In this document: positions 1 through 5,576 of the stretch, piece after piece
How positions within the stretch are numbered: position 1 is the first letter of the stretch
Layout: every line of letters begins with the position of its first letter
DNA from: Patescibacteria group bacterium
Lineage (GTDB): Bacteria > Patescibacteriota > Minisyncoccia > Minisyncoccales > PEYH01
DNA length: 7,904 bases
Direction of reading: 5' to 3'
Assembly (NCBI GenBank): GCA_018901715.1
Contig: JAHIEL010000005.1
Location: forward strand, 1-7,904
Made by a program: the position numbers and the translations under genes
The notes under the pieces: generated by a model
What the model was told of the DNA's origin: nothing
The model's input: only the letters and a program-made list of their open reading frames with translations
The model's database searches: none

Positions 1-388
1 ACTTCGGTGCTGGAGCTCCTTTTCTTCCTGAGCCAGCTGTTTTTCTCACATTTCCTCTAACTGTTCTTGAATTTATTCTTGTTGTTTGGCCTCTGACTGG
101 AAGACCTTTTTTATGTCTATCTCCACGCCAAGAGCCTATATCTTTCAACCTTTTTATAGTCATCATTTTTACTCTCCTTGCTTCTCCTTCTACTTTATAA
201 CTATTGTTAATAATATCTTGTATTTTTTTTAGTTCAGTATTATCCAAGTCCTTGGTTTTTTTAGAGGGCAAAATATCTGCTTGTTTCAAAATTACATTAC
301 TCAAAGAACGCCCAATACCGTAAACATGGGTAAGCGCAATTTCTATATGTTTTTCTGAGGGTAAATTAACCCCTGATATTCTTGCCAT
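1..388 (-). CDS. rpsM: 30S ribosomal protein S13 (3' end at or beyond the window edge)
   Basis: S13 sits in the head of the small subunit, contacting the P-site tRNA and the intersubunit bridge to the large subunit. Reading the minus strand from the ATG at 388 gives 129 codons with no stop before the window edge. The protein starts MARISGVNLPSEKHIEIAL and carries the helix-two-turn-helix segment HVYGIGRS (residues 21-28). It also has the strongly conserved S13 signature WRGDRHKKGLPVRGQTTRIN (87-106) and a basic tail ending GSGRKGAPAPK. Bacterial S13 is usually 115-125 residues, so the true end should lie only a few codons outside. It follows infA and rpmJ in the classic order of the alpha ribosomal operon. 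No Shine-Dalgarno sequence is visible; the bases before the ATG read TTTCTAACAC, almost the same as before rpmJ. The preceding spacer holds a repeat element. Confidence 0.96.
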   Translation of the reverse strand, partial: MARISGVNLPSEKHIEIALTHVYGIGRSLSNVILKQADILPSKKTKDLDNTELKKIQDIINNSYKVEGEARRVKMMTIKRLKDIGSWRGDRHKKGLPVRGQTTRINSRTVRGNVRKTAGSGRKGAPAPK

Positions 389-436
389 GTGTTAGAAACT
401 GTTAATGAATAAATTTTTAATTTATGAATTTATAGA
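389..436 (-). promoter_or_regulatory. AT-rich leader of rpsM sharing its end with the rpmJ leader
   Basis: On the minus strand this stretch links the 110-bp repeat element to the rpsM start codon. Its last bases, TTCATTAACAGTTTCTAACAC before ATG, closely match those before rpmJ (TTCATTAAGTATTTCTAACACAT before ATG). No ribosome binding site of the AGGAGG type is present. The similarity implies that the duplicated unit includes the leader, or that the shared sequence has a role in initiation. I see no clear promoter in it. Confidence 0.45.
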
Positions 437-437
437 T

Positions 438-547
438 TCTTACACCCCGCTCTTTCTAAAGCTCAAATTTTAGCAATTTCTTCCGACCTATTACTGACTA
501 AATAAATATTGAATGATTTCTGAGATATAGAAAGGGCGGGGTGAAGA
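438..547. repeat. 110-bp element, copy 1, with about 20-bp terminal inverted repeats (rpmJ-rpsM spacer)
   Basis: The left end (438-458, core ACACCCCGCTCTTTCTA) is the inverted complement of the right end (528-547, core TAGAAAGGGCGGGGTG), with one substitution in the core and a one-base slip near the tip. Positions 437-506 are identical, base for base, to 750-819 in the next spacer. The following 21 bases are about 60% identical, and the right arm differs at two positions. Total length is 110 bp in both copies with no gaps needed. There is no open reading frame of note inside. It looks like a miniature inverted-repeat element or a structured RNA module. The C/G-rich arm tips stand out against AT-rich surroundings. 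Which strand is functional, if either, is unknown. Confidence 0.85.
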
Positions 548-588
548 GTTTCTAAATTCGCGCGCCTGTGGCGAGCTCATTAAGAAAC
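548..588 (-). other. Hairpin just downstream of the rpmJ stop codon
   Basis: In the rpmJ transcript the arm GTTTCTTAA (588-580) pairs with TTTAGAAAC (556-548), with one T-T mismatch. Inside, GC/GC pairs lead to a CGCC/GGCG stem (570-573 with 563-566) capped by the triloop ACA. The right arm is followed by TCTTCACCCC rather than a U tract, so it is not a canonical intrinsic terminator. A hairpin of similar build but mostly different sequence follows infA. Confidence 0.5.
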
Positions 589-592
589 ACTT

Positions 593-709
593 TCACTTTC
601 CTTGTCTTTGTTTATGTTTAGGATTTTTACAAACAACATAAATCCGTCCGCTTCTACGCACTATTTTACAATCTTTACAAATTTTCTTAACTGACGGCCT
701 TACTTTCAT
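593..709 (-). CDS. rpmJ: 50S ribosomal protein L36
   Basis: L36 is the smallest large-subunit protein, a zinc ribbon bound to 23S rRNA. The frame from ATG at 709 to TGA at 593-595 encodes 38 residues, starting MKVRPSVKKICKDC and ending CKNPKHKQRQGK. The zinc ligands C11, C14, C27 and H32 are all present, so this is the zinc-binding (C+) form. Length is normal for the family (37-38). It lies between infA and rpsM as in most bacteria. Here, however, it is flanked by unusually long spacers (196 bp before, 204 bp after), each carrying a copy of the same 110-bp element. The start codon is preceded by TTTCTAACACAT with no Shine-Dalgarno motif. TGA as a stop fits the standard bacterial code. Confidence 0.96.
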   Translation of the reverse strand: MKVRPSVKKICKDCKIVRRSGRIYVVCKNPKHKQRQGK

Positions 710-750
710 ATGTGTTAGAAATACTTAATGAACGCAGTGAATTTAGTTTT

Positions 751-860
751 TCTTACACCCCGCTCTTTCTAAAGCTCAAATTTTAGCAATTTCTTCCGAC
801 CTATTACTGACTAAATAAACATCAAATGTTTTTTAAGGTCTAGAAAGAGCGGGGTAAAGA
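751..860. repeat. 110-bp element, copy 2, with about 20-bp terminal inverted repeats (infA-rpmJ spacer)
   Basis: The left arm (751-771, core ACCCCGCTCTTTCTA) and right arm (841-860, core TAGAAAGAGCGGGGT) are perfect inverted complements over 15 bp and extend with one slip to about 20 bp. The segment 750-819 is identical to 437-506, while 820-840 differs at 8 of 21 positions from the other copy. In copy 2 the arms pair perfectly. In copy 1 one pair becomes a G-U wobble if read as plus-strand RNA, or an A-C mismatch if read as minus-strand RNA. The last five bases overlap the post-infA hairpin. Confidence 0.85.
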
Positions 861-906
861 CCTCGTAAGCTCGCCGCTTCAGGGCGGACTCGCTAACGAG
901 CTCTTT
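856..906 (-). other. Long hairpin at the infA stop codon
   Basis: On the minus strand the arm AAAGAGCTCGTTAGC (906-892) pairs with GCTTACGAGGTCTTT (870-856), 15 positions with one G-G and one T-T mismatch. An inner CCGC/GCGG stem (887-884 with 877-874) is closed by the loop CCTGAA. The arm begins at the last base of the infA stop codon. The bases after it are ACCCCGC, so there is no U run and termination is not evident. It could protect the infA 3' end, mark a processing site or attenuate transcription; these roles are inferences. Confidence 0.55.
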
Positions 907-1124
907 TACTTACCTCTATAAACTATTCTGCCTCTCTTATCTTCTAGATTAGTCATTTCCAGCACCACTTTATCGCCTGGCAAAACTTTAATCCTGTGTA
1001 TCCTTAATTTGCCTGCTAAGTGAGCAAGCACCTCATGCCCATTCTCAAGCCGCACCCTAAAATTGATATTAGGTAACGCCTCTTCTACTATGCCATCTAT
1101 TCTATTAACTTGTTTGTTATTCAT
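906..1124 (-). CDS. infA: Translation initiation factor IF-1
   Basis: IF-1 is a single OB-fold protein that binds the 30S A site during initiation and works with IF-2 and IF-3. The 72-residue product is of standard length. It shows the family landmarks: GIVEEALPNINFRVRLENGH (11-30), where most bacteria have a G-V-LPN-FRV-LENGH pattern, then VLAHLAGKLRIHRIKVLPGDKV (32-53) and the C-terminal KGRIVYR-like motif (here RGRIVYRGK). The ATG at 1124 fits the family N-terminus. A promoter with an extended -10 element ends only 14 nt before this ATG, so the 5' leader is predicted to be about 8 nt and the mRNA nearly leaderless. No Shine-Dalgarno sequence is seen. It heads the ribosomal group infA-rpmJ-rpsM. 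Confidence 0.97.
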   Translation of the reverse strand: MNNKQVNRIDGIVEEALPNINFRVRLENGHEVLAHLAGKLRIHRIKVLPGDKVVLEMTNLEDKRGRIVYRGK

Positions 1125-1138
1125 TGGAATTGTCTGTT

Positions 1139-1167
1139 AGCATAACATTATTGTTTTTTGAAGTCAA
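1139..1167 (-). promoter_or_regulatory. Sigma-70-type promoter of infA-rpmJ-rpsM
   Basis: On the minus strand a -35 box TTGACT (1167-1162, 5 of 6 to consensus) is followed after 17 bp by TATGCT (1144-1139, 4 of 6). The -10 box is preceded by TGT, which makes an extended -10 (TGn). The expected start is near 1132, about 8 nt before the infA ATG. It lies in the 57-bp gap after the baseplate-J-like gene, the longest gap in the 6302-1125 cluster. Confidence 0.6.
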
Positions 1168-1181
1168 GATTTTAATCAAAC

Positions 1182-2471
1182 TTAATCAAATTTCAACTTA
1201 ACTTCAATGTTTTCTGAAACAAGACCTGATTTTCTGACCCATAACGGACTGAATAAAATTCTGGGCTGTCTTTTGATTTCTGGATAAATTTCAATTGTAT
1301 ACCTTGAAATACTTTTCTTATTCCTATTTTTAGCTATCTCTTTAATGGACTCAATATCAACCTGACTATAAATATTACTTGAAATAGAAATGTCAGCAGA
1401 AACAATTACATTTCCCTGTTCGTCTGTCTCTGTGGCAAAAGTACTAGGTAGAAATTCTATATTAAAATTATCTTCCTGAAAACTTTTATTTCCTGGTACG
1501 CTTGCTAATAAGTATTTCTGCGCAAATTTTCTCAAATATTCACTCTTAACTCCCAGTGTAGTTGCTTTAACTGTAATCTGATAAATAAAACCATCTTTTT
1601 GTTGGCCAATAGTAGCATCAACTAAGCCCTCGCTTAAAATTTCTATTTTAACTGATTTGTCTAATATCCTATAATCATTGCCAACTTGCGCTCCTAATGA
1701 ACTAATTACTTCCTGCTCAGCTATTTTAAGTATCTGGTCACTGGCACTATCTACATCCTCTTGACTAATCTTTTTTGTTGCTTCAGTGCTTCCGCCACTC
1801 ATTGATTCTAACGACTTTCCAAAGACATCATAATAGAGTTGTGGTGGAGAAGAATTTCTTAATCCTGGAATTGAAAAACTGCATGGCTCAATATTATAAT
1901 CTTCCCCTGCCTCGCTTGCAATTACTGAAACATCTATTTCGCCACCTGCTGGAACAGTAATTCTTTTTTGAGTATGAAACTGGAGAGTCGGTTCGCTTGA
2001 AGAAAGAAATCTTGTTCCTTCTACTAAAGTAATATTCCTAGACGCCTTACTATAAACTTTAATTATGCCAGTTGCTTTTTCTTTTGATTCTACTGCTGAA
2101 GAAGGAAACTCCATGCTAAATGTTTTTTCTGTTTCTAAGAGCTCTGCTGATATAACAGGAGCTGAGAGCTCAATTTTAGGTAATTCAAAATCACTTTCTG
2201 CAGTAGAAAAAGAAACAGTAGATACAAAATCCACTGGAAAAACACTAGGCCATATTTCAATAATAACAGAACTTGCTGTAGAAAAGCCCCAATAAATAGC
2301 CAAGCCCAAGAAAACCGCAACTAAAACTATAACAGTATTCCGCTTAGAAAGACCTTTTGGTCTATATTTTTTTATCTTAGTAGGTATTTTTTTCTCTTCT
2401 GTTTTTTGCTTTTTCAAATATTGAGACCTTTTTTTAGGAGGAATAATATCATATATTTTTGTTTTAGCCAT
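1182..2471 (-). CDS. Single-pass membrane protein with baseplate-J-like region, function unknown
   Basis: The 429-residue protein has a basic, lysine-rich cytoplasmic N-terminus (1-44) and one membrane span at about 46-63 (TVIVLVAVFLGLAIYWGF). A large outer region follows, rich in Ser, Thr and beta-forming residues. Residues about 132-245 resemble the baseplate J/gp47 pattern: ATGIIKVYSKA, then LVEGTRFLSS, LQFHTQKRITVPAGGEIDVSV, ASEAGEDYNI, FSIPGL and finally SGGS followed by an acidic helical stretch. Baseplate J proteins form phage-tail or contractile-injection baseplates. No other tail genes are here, and the membrane anchor suggests a cell-surface role instead. Similarity is by eye, so the family call is tentative. 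It begins 13 bp after alaS with no visible ribosome binding site and probably shares its transcript. Confidence 0.75.
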   Translation of the reverse strand: MAKTKIYDIIPPKKRSQYLKKQKTEEKKIPTKIKKYRPKGLSKRNTVIVLVAVFLGLAIYWGFSTASSVIIEIWPSVFPVDFVSTVSFSTAESDFELPKIELSAPVISAELLETEKTFSMEFPSSAVESKEKATGIIKVYSKASRNITLVEGTRFLSSSEPTLQFHTQKRITVPAGGEIDVSVIASEAGEDYNIEPCSFSIPGLRNSSPPQLYYDVFGKSLESMSGGSTEATKKISQEDVDSASDQILKIAEQEVISSLGAQVGNDYRILDKSVKIEILSEGLVDATIGQQKDGFIYQITVKATTLGVKSEYLRKFAQKYLLASVPGNKSFQEDNFNIEFLPSTFATETDEQGNVIVSADISISSNIYSQVDIESIKEIAKNRNKKSISRYTIEIYPEIKRQPRILFSPLWVRKSGLVSENIEVKLKFD

Positions 2472-2484
2472 AAATATAATTTAG

Positions 2485-4167
2485 TTATTTTAATATTGCT
2501 TTTATCCTCCTAATGCCGGCACTGGAGGATTTCTCTTTTAAAATTTTAAAATCGCCCAGATGACCTGTTGTTTTAGAGTGAGGGCCAGCACAAATTTCTT
2601 TTGAAAAATCATTTATAGAATAAACGCTCACTTTATCTGGATATTTTTCCTTAAAAAATGATAAAGCCCCGCTTTTTATTGCCTCTTCAAGCTTTATCTG
2701 TTCGCACTTAACATCCAAATTCTGTTTAATTTTTTGATTAACCAAATCTTCTATCTGTTTAATTTCCTGAACAGTCAATTTCCTGTCAAAAGAAAAATCA
2801 AATCTTAATCGTTCGGAATTAATATCTGAACCCATTTGCTGAACATTGTTTCCCAAAATCTGACGCAAAGCAGAATGCAAAAGATGAGTCGCAGTATGCA
2901 ATTTTATCGCTTCTTCGCTTTTTGCTTCTTTGCCTAATCCGCCAAATTTTTTTTCTGCTCCTGCACGGGAGATTTCCTGATGTTCCTTGGTAAGTTTGTA
3001 AAAATCTTCAATATTTTTAATTTCTTTCTTGTCTTCTTTTGCCCATGCAATTGTTGTTTCCAATGGAATACTATGGGTTGAATAAAGTTCAAAAACTAAA
3101 GCACCTGTAATATCTCCCTTTATCTTATTATACTCTTTTTTCCCTGCTTCCAAAGCTTTTCCAAAACTCTGAATTTCTTTCTGAATAATATTTAAAATAT
3201 CTGTCTCTTTTGCTTTTAGTTCTGAATAAATATCTTTATACATTTCTATAACCTTTTTTGCTAAATCAATTATTTCTCCATTTTCTCTGATTGCTTTTCT
3301 TAAAAGCCGCCTTAAAATGTATCCTCTGCCTATTTTCTCCGGCACAATCCCTTCTGCTGCTAAAAAAACAATTGCCCTAATGTGGTCAGCTAAAATTCTT
3401 GAGTTTCCAAGCGACTCAAACAAATCAGTTTCAAAAACAGAACTTTTATTTTGCATAACGGCAACTAATCGCTCCAATCCCAAACCAGTATCAATTCCTT
3501 TTTGTTTCAAGTGGCTTAATTCTTCTTTTTTATTCTGATAAAATTCATTAAAAACTAAATTCCAGAGCTCAATAAAGCGATTGCATTTACAATTTGGCTT
3601 GCAGCCCTTACCTAAACTACAGGACTTACCTGTTAAGTCATAATGAATTTCAGCAGTGGGCCCGCATGGTCCTTCGTTTCCAGTAGGTCCCCAAAAATTC
3701 TCTTGTTTTCCAAAACCAAAGATTTTTTCTTCTGAAATGCCAAGGCGTAAAAATATATCCTTGCTTTCTTTATCTTCTAATAAATCATTTTCTCCCTTAA
3801 AAAAGGTGAACCACAATTTTTCTTCATCTATCCCGCACTTTTCTTTCAAAAATTCAATCGCCCAACAGATTGCTTCTTCCTTAAAATAATCATTAAAACT
3901 AAAATTGCCAAGCATTTCGAAAAAAGTCAGATGGGATTCATCCCCTACTTCATCAATATCTGAAGTTCTTAAACACTTTTGAATACTGCAAGCCCTATTT
4001 CCATAAGGAGATTTTTCTCCTAAATAATATGGCTTAAATTGCTGCATCCCTGAAGTAGTAAAAAGAACTGATAAGTCATCAGTAATTAATGAAGAAGAAG
4101 GAACAATTGTATGCCCTTTTTTTTCAAAAAAATCCAGAAACTCCTTGCGTAATTGAACTGAAGTCAT
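2485..4167 (-). CDS. alaS: Alanyl-tRNA synthetase, compact form lacking the C-terminal domain
   Basis: AlaRS joins alanine to tRNA-Ala and hydrolyses mischarged Ser- or Gly-tRNA. The class II catalytic core is intact: FTTSGMQQFKPYYLG (36-50), the motif 2 region CSIQKCLRTSDIDEVG with HLTFFEMLGNFSFNDYF (60-95), and motif 3 DTGLGLER (226-233). Four cysteines at 183, 189, 193 and 195 could bind a metal. A helical tRNA-recognition region covers about 256-410. The editing core follows with all four zinc ligands, H424 and H428 (HTATH) plus C526 and H530 (CAGPH). At 560 residues it is far shorter than the usual 850-880. The beta-barrel normally lying before HxxxH is missing (only about 15 residues join the two parts). 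The chain stops after GIRRIKAILK, so the DHHA1/C-Ala domain is absent. Both ends look natural, not broken. The gap to the upstream gene is 16 bp. Confidence 0.95.
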   Translation of the reverse strand: MTSVQLRKEFLDFFEKKGHTIVPSSSLITDDLSVLFTTSGMQQFKPYYLGEKSPYGNRACSIQKCLRTSDIDEVGDESHLTFFEMLGNFSFNDYFKEEAICWAIEFLKEKCGIDEEKLWFTFFKGENDLLEDKESKDIFLRLGISEEKIFGFGKQENFWGPTGNEGPCGPTAEIHYDLTGKSCSLGKGCKPNCKCNRFIELWNLVFNEFYQNKKEELSHLKQKGIDTGLGLERLVAVMQNKSSVFETDLFESLGNSRILADHIRAIVFLAAEGIVPEKIGRGYILRRLLRKAIRENGEIIDLAKKVIEMYKDIYSELKAKETDILNIIQKEIQSFGKALEAGKKEYNKIKGDITGALVFELYSTHSIPLETTIAWAKEDKKEIKNIEDFYKLTKEHQEISRAGAEKKFGGLGKEAKSEEAIKLHTATHLLHSALRQILGNNVQQMGSDINSERLRFDFSFDRKLTVQEIKQIEDLVNQKIKQNLDVKCEQIKLEEAIKSGALSFFKEKYPDKVSVYSINDFSKEICAGPHSKTTGHLGDFKILKEKSSSAGIRRIKAILK

Positions 4168-4183
4168 TTAGTAAAATATAAAT

Positions 4184-5023
4184 TTAACTCGTTGGTTGTT
4201 TTATTCTCTTAAAATCTTTATAGAGAACGAAGGTATACACATACATGAAAAACGCTATGAATGAATTTGCCAACATACCAAGTATCGGTCCAACAACGGG
4301 GATCATTTCGAAGATTGCGTTGCTTATGAAACCTATGATACCCAGGATGAAACCCATACAGAAAAACCTAGAAAAAACAATACTCCATTTTCCACCTACC
4401 AAATTTTTACTCCTCTTTAGGGCTTGGATTCCTCTTAACCCCTCTGCAACCAGGACCATCGGCGAAAAAGCAAACCAAACCCCAGATATAATCGCCCAAG
4501 CAAATGCTCCTATCATCAGGAATAGAGTCAGAATACCACCGAAAGAACTTCCAAGAAATATCAAACTAAAAATCAGAAGTATCAGATACCCGCCACCAAT
4601 AACAAGTCCCTCTAAAAATCCTATCCATATAAAAGAGTGTATTTTTTTGAAGCTTCTTACTAGAAGATCTTTTACCCTTAATCTCCTCTCAGCATCATTG
4701 GCAATATTAAGAATCATGAGAGATGGCCAGGATTGGAAAATAATAGAAATTACAACTAATAATATTGCTAATAATCCTATTACTAATGTGCTTCGAGCAA
4801 CACCACCAAAGATAAAAAGACCGACTGTTCCTGTGATAAATACGCTTATGATTATAAATGTTATTACAAACATAATAATGCCAGCGATGAAGAACAGTCC
4901 GATTCTTGCCTTAATAACAGCAAAAGTATCTTTGAACAACTCTCCTATCTTCTTGGGCTCCATAGATATGTGGACAGCCTCTGGCGCCTGGACAGGCGCA
5001 CTTTGTTGATAATCTTGTTCCAT
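4184..5023 (-). CDS. Polytopic membrane protein, glycerophosphodiesterase-membrane-domain-like
   Basis: The 279-residue protein has a short polar, Gln/Pro-containing N-terminus (1-21) and the segment EPKKIGELFKDTFAVIKARIGLFF. About six hydrophobic spans follow (near 41-63, 78-99, 131-157, 163-190, 217-238 and 244-268). Polar loops include NDAERRLRVKDLLVRSFKKI (108-127) and VAEGLRGIQALKRSKNLVGGKWSIVF (192-217). The latter pattern, an 'E-x-x-x-x-x-A-L-x-R-S-x-x-L-V-x-G' loop between spans, is typical of the GPDPase_memb/DUF7847-type integral membrane family. No catalytic phosphodiesterase domain is attached, so no enzymatic role should be inferred. It sits between the YkuK-family gene (31 bp upstream) and alaS (16 bp downstream). 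The ATG at 5023 is used because the polar tail is continuous with it; M21 is an alternative start. Confidence 0.8.
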   Translation of the reverse strand: MEQDYQQSAPVQAPEAVHISMEPKKIGELFKDTFAVIKARIGLFFIAGIIMFVITFIIISVFITGTVGLFIFGGVARSTLVIGLLAILLVVISIIFQSWPSLMILNIANDAERRLRVKDLLVRSFKKIHSFIWIGFLEGLVIGGGYLILLIFSLIFLGSSFGGILTLFLMIGAFAWAIISGVWFAFSPMVLVAEGLRGIQALKRSKNLVGGKWSIVFSRFFCMGFILGIIGFISNAIFEMIPVVGPILGMLANSFIAFFMYVYTFVLYKDFKRIKQPTS

Positions 5024-5039
5024 ATTTTTTAAGTTAATT

Positions 5040-5045
5040 ATTATA
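5040..5045 (-). promoter_or_regulatory. Possible -10 box upstream of the polytopic membrane protein gene
   Basis: The minus strand reads TATAAT, a perfect -10 match, ending 16 nt before the ATG at 5023. That spacing resembles the infA promoter. No -35 box is recognisable at 16-18 bp and the gap is extremely AT-rich, so chance is a real possibility. Confidence 0.2.
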
Positions 5046-5054
5046 AATTAATTA

Positions 5055-5567
5055 TTAACTAAACCTATCTGCCACGATTGAGGCGACATACGCCTCTGGT
5101 TTTATTTTTGCTTCAAAGCCATTACCCTTAATTAGCCCGACAACTTCTCTTATCATATCTTTTGTTGCGCCACTAGATCCAACATCAGCGTGGATATATT
5201 CAAACTCATACTTCAAAGGGCTTACCATTTTATTTACTCTCTTATTGATTATATCCCGTAGTTCTAATGCTAAACGACAGGAAAGCCAGACCTCTTCTAA
5301 AATTCTCTCATGAAGATTGTAAAATTTGCGTTTGTGATATTTTACTTTTTTAAGAAAAAACCTACCTCCTGCTCCTTTTCTTAAAACAACAATCGCGATA
5401 GGAAAAGACGGCTCTTCTGAAGAAGATGAATCGCAACCCACAATTATTTCATAATCATATTTTGGTTCTTCTTTAATATAAGAAAAAATTTCATCTAACA
5501 TTTGATTAAAAGAAATATTTCCTTTTGTGGGATTAAAAAAATTACCTTCACAAAGCGTTTTTTCCAT
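5055..5567 (-). CDS. YkuK-family (DUF458) RNase H-fold protein
   Basis: The 170-residue product matches the YkuK/DUF458 family in length and layout. It has FFNPTKGNISF near the N-terminus (10-20), IIVGCDSSSS with the first acidic residue D46 (41-50), then FPIAIVVLRKGAGGRFFLKK (55-74). A helix with E91/E92 follows, then YIHADVGSSGATKDMIREVVG (124-144) containing D128, and KPEAYVASIVADRFS with D167 at the C-terminus (156-170). The spaced acids D46, E91 or E92, D128 and D167 fit an RNase H-type metal site; that assignment is an inference. The cellular role of this family is not established; B. subtilis YkuK is of similar length. The start codon lies 9 bp after the tpiA stop, so the two are almost certainly co-transcribed. 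No Shine-Dalgarno sequence is visible. Confidence 0.88.
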   Translation of the reverse strand: MEKTLCEGNFFNPTKGNISFNQMLDEIFSYIKEEPKYDYEIIVGCDSSSSEEPSFPIAIVVLRKGAGGRFFLKKVKYHKRKFYNLHERILEEVWLSCRLALELRDIINKRVNKMVSPLKYEFEYIHADVGSSGATKDMIREVVGLIKGNGFEAKIKPEAYVASIVADRFS

Positions 5568-5576
5568 TGCTTGATA

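Noticed and set aside
593..709. UGA recoded as glycine
   Set aside because: Reading through TGA at 593-595 would extend L36 beyond its normal length into unrelated sequence, while stopping there gives the exact family length.
438..860. CRISPR array
   Set aside because: There are only two copies, they are 110 bp long with terminal inverted repeats, and a ribosomal protein gene lies between them.
1775..2320. Short open frames on both strands inside the baseplate-J-like gene
   Set aside because: They overlap a convincing 429-codon gene, carry no family features and have no initiation signals.
3317..3889. Two plus-strand frames of 73 and 77 codons within alaS
   Set aside because: They are antisense to conserved synthetase motifs and look like shadows.
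4245..5009. 254-codon open frame on the plus strand
   Set aside because: It lies wholly antisense to the polytopic membrane protein gene, has no recognisable motif and an Ile/Pro/Asn-rich composition typical of an antisense shadow. The minus-strand product has clear membrane spans and a family-like loop.
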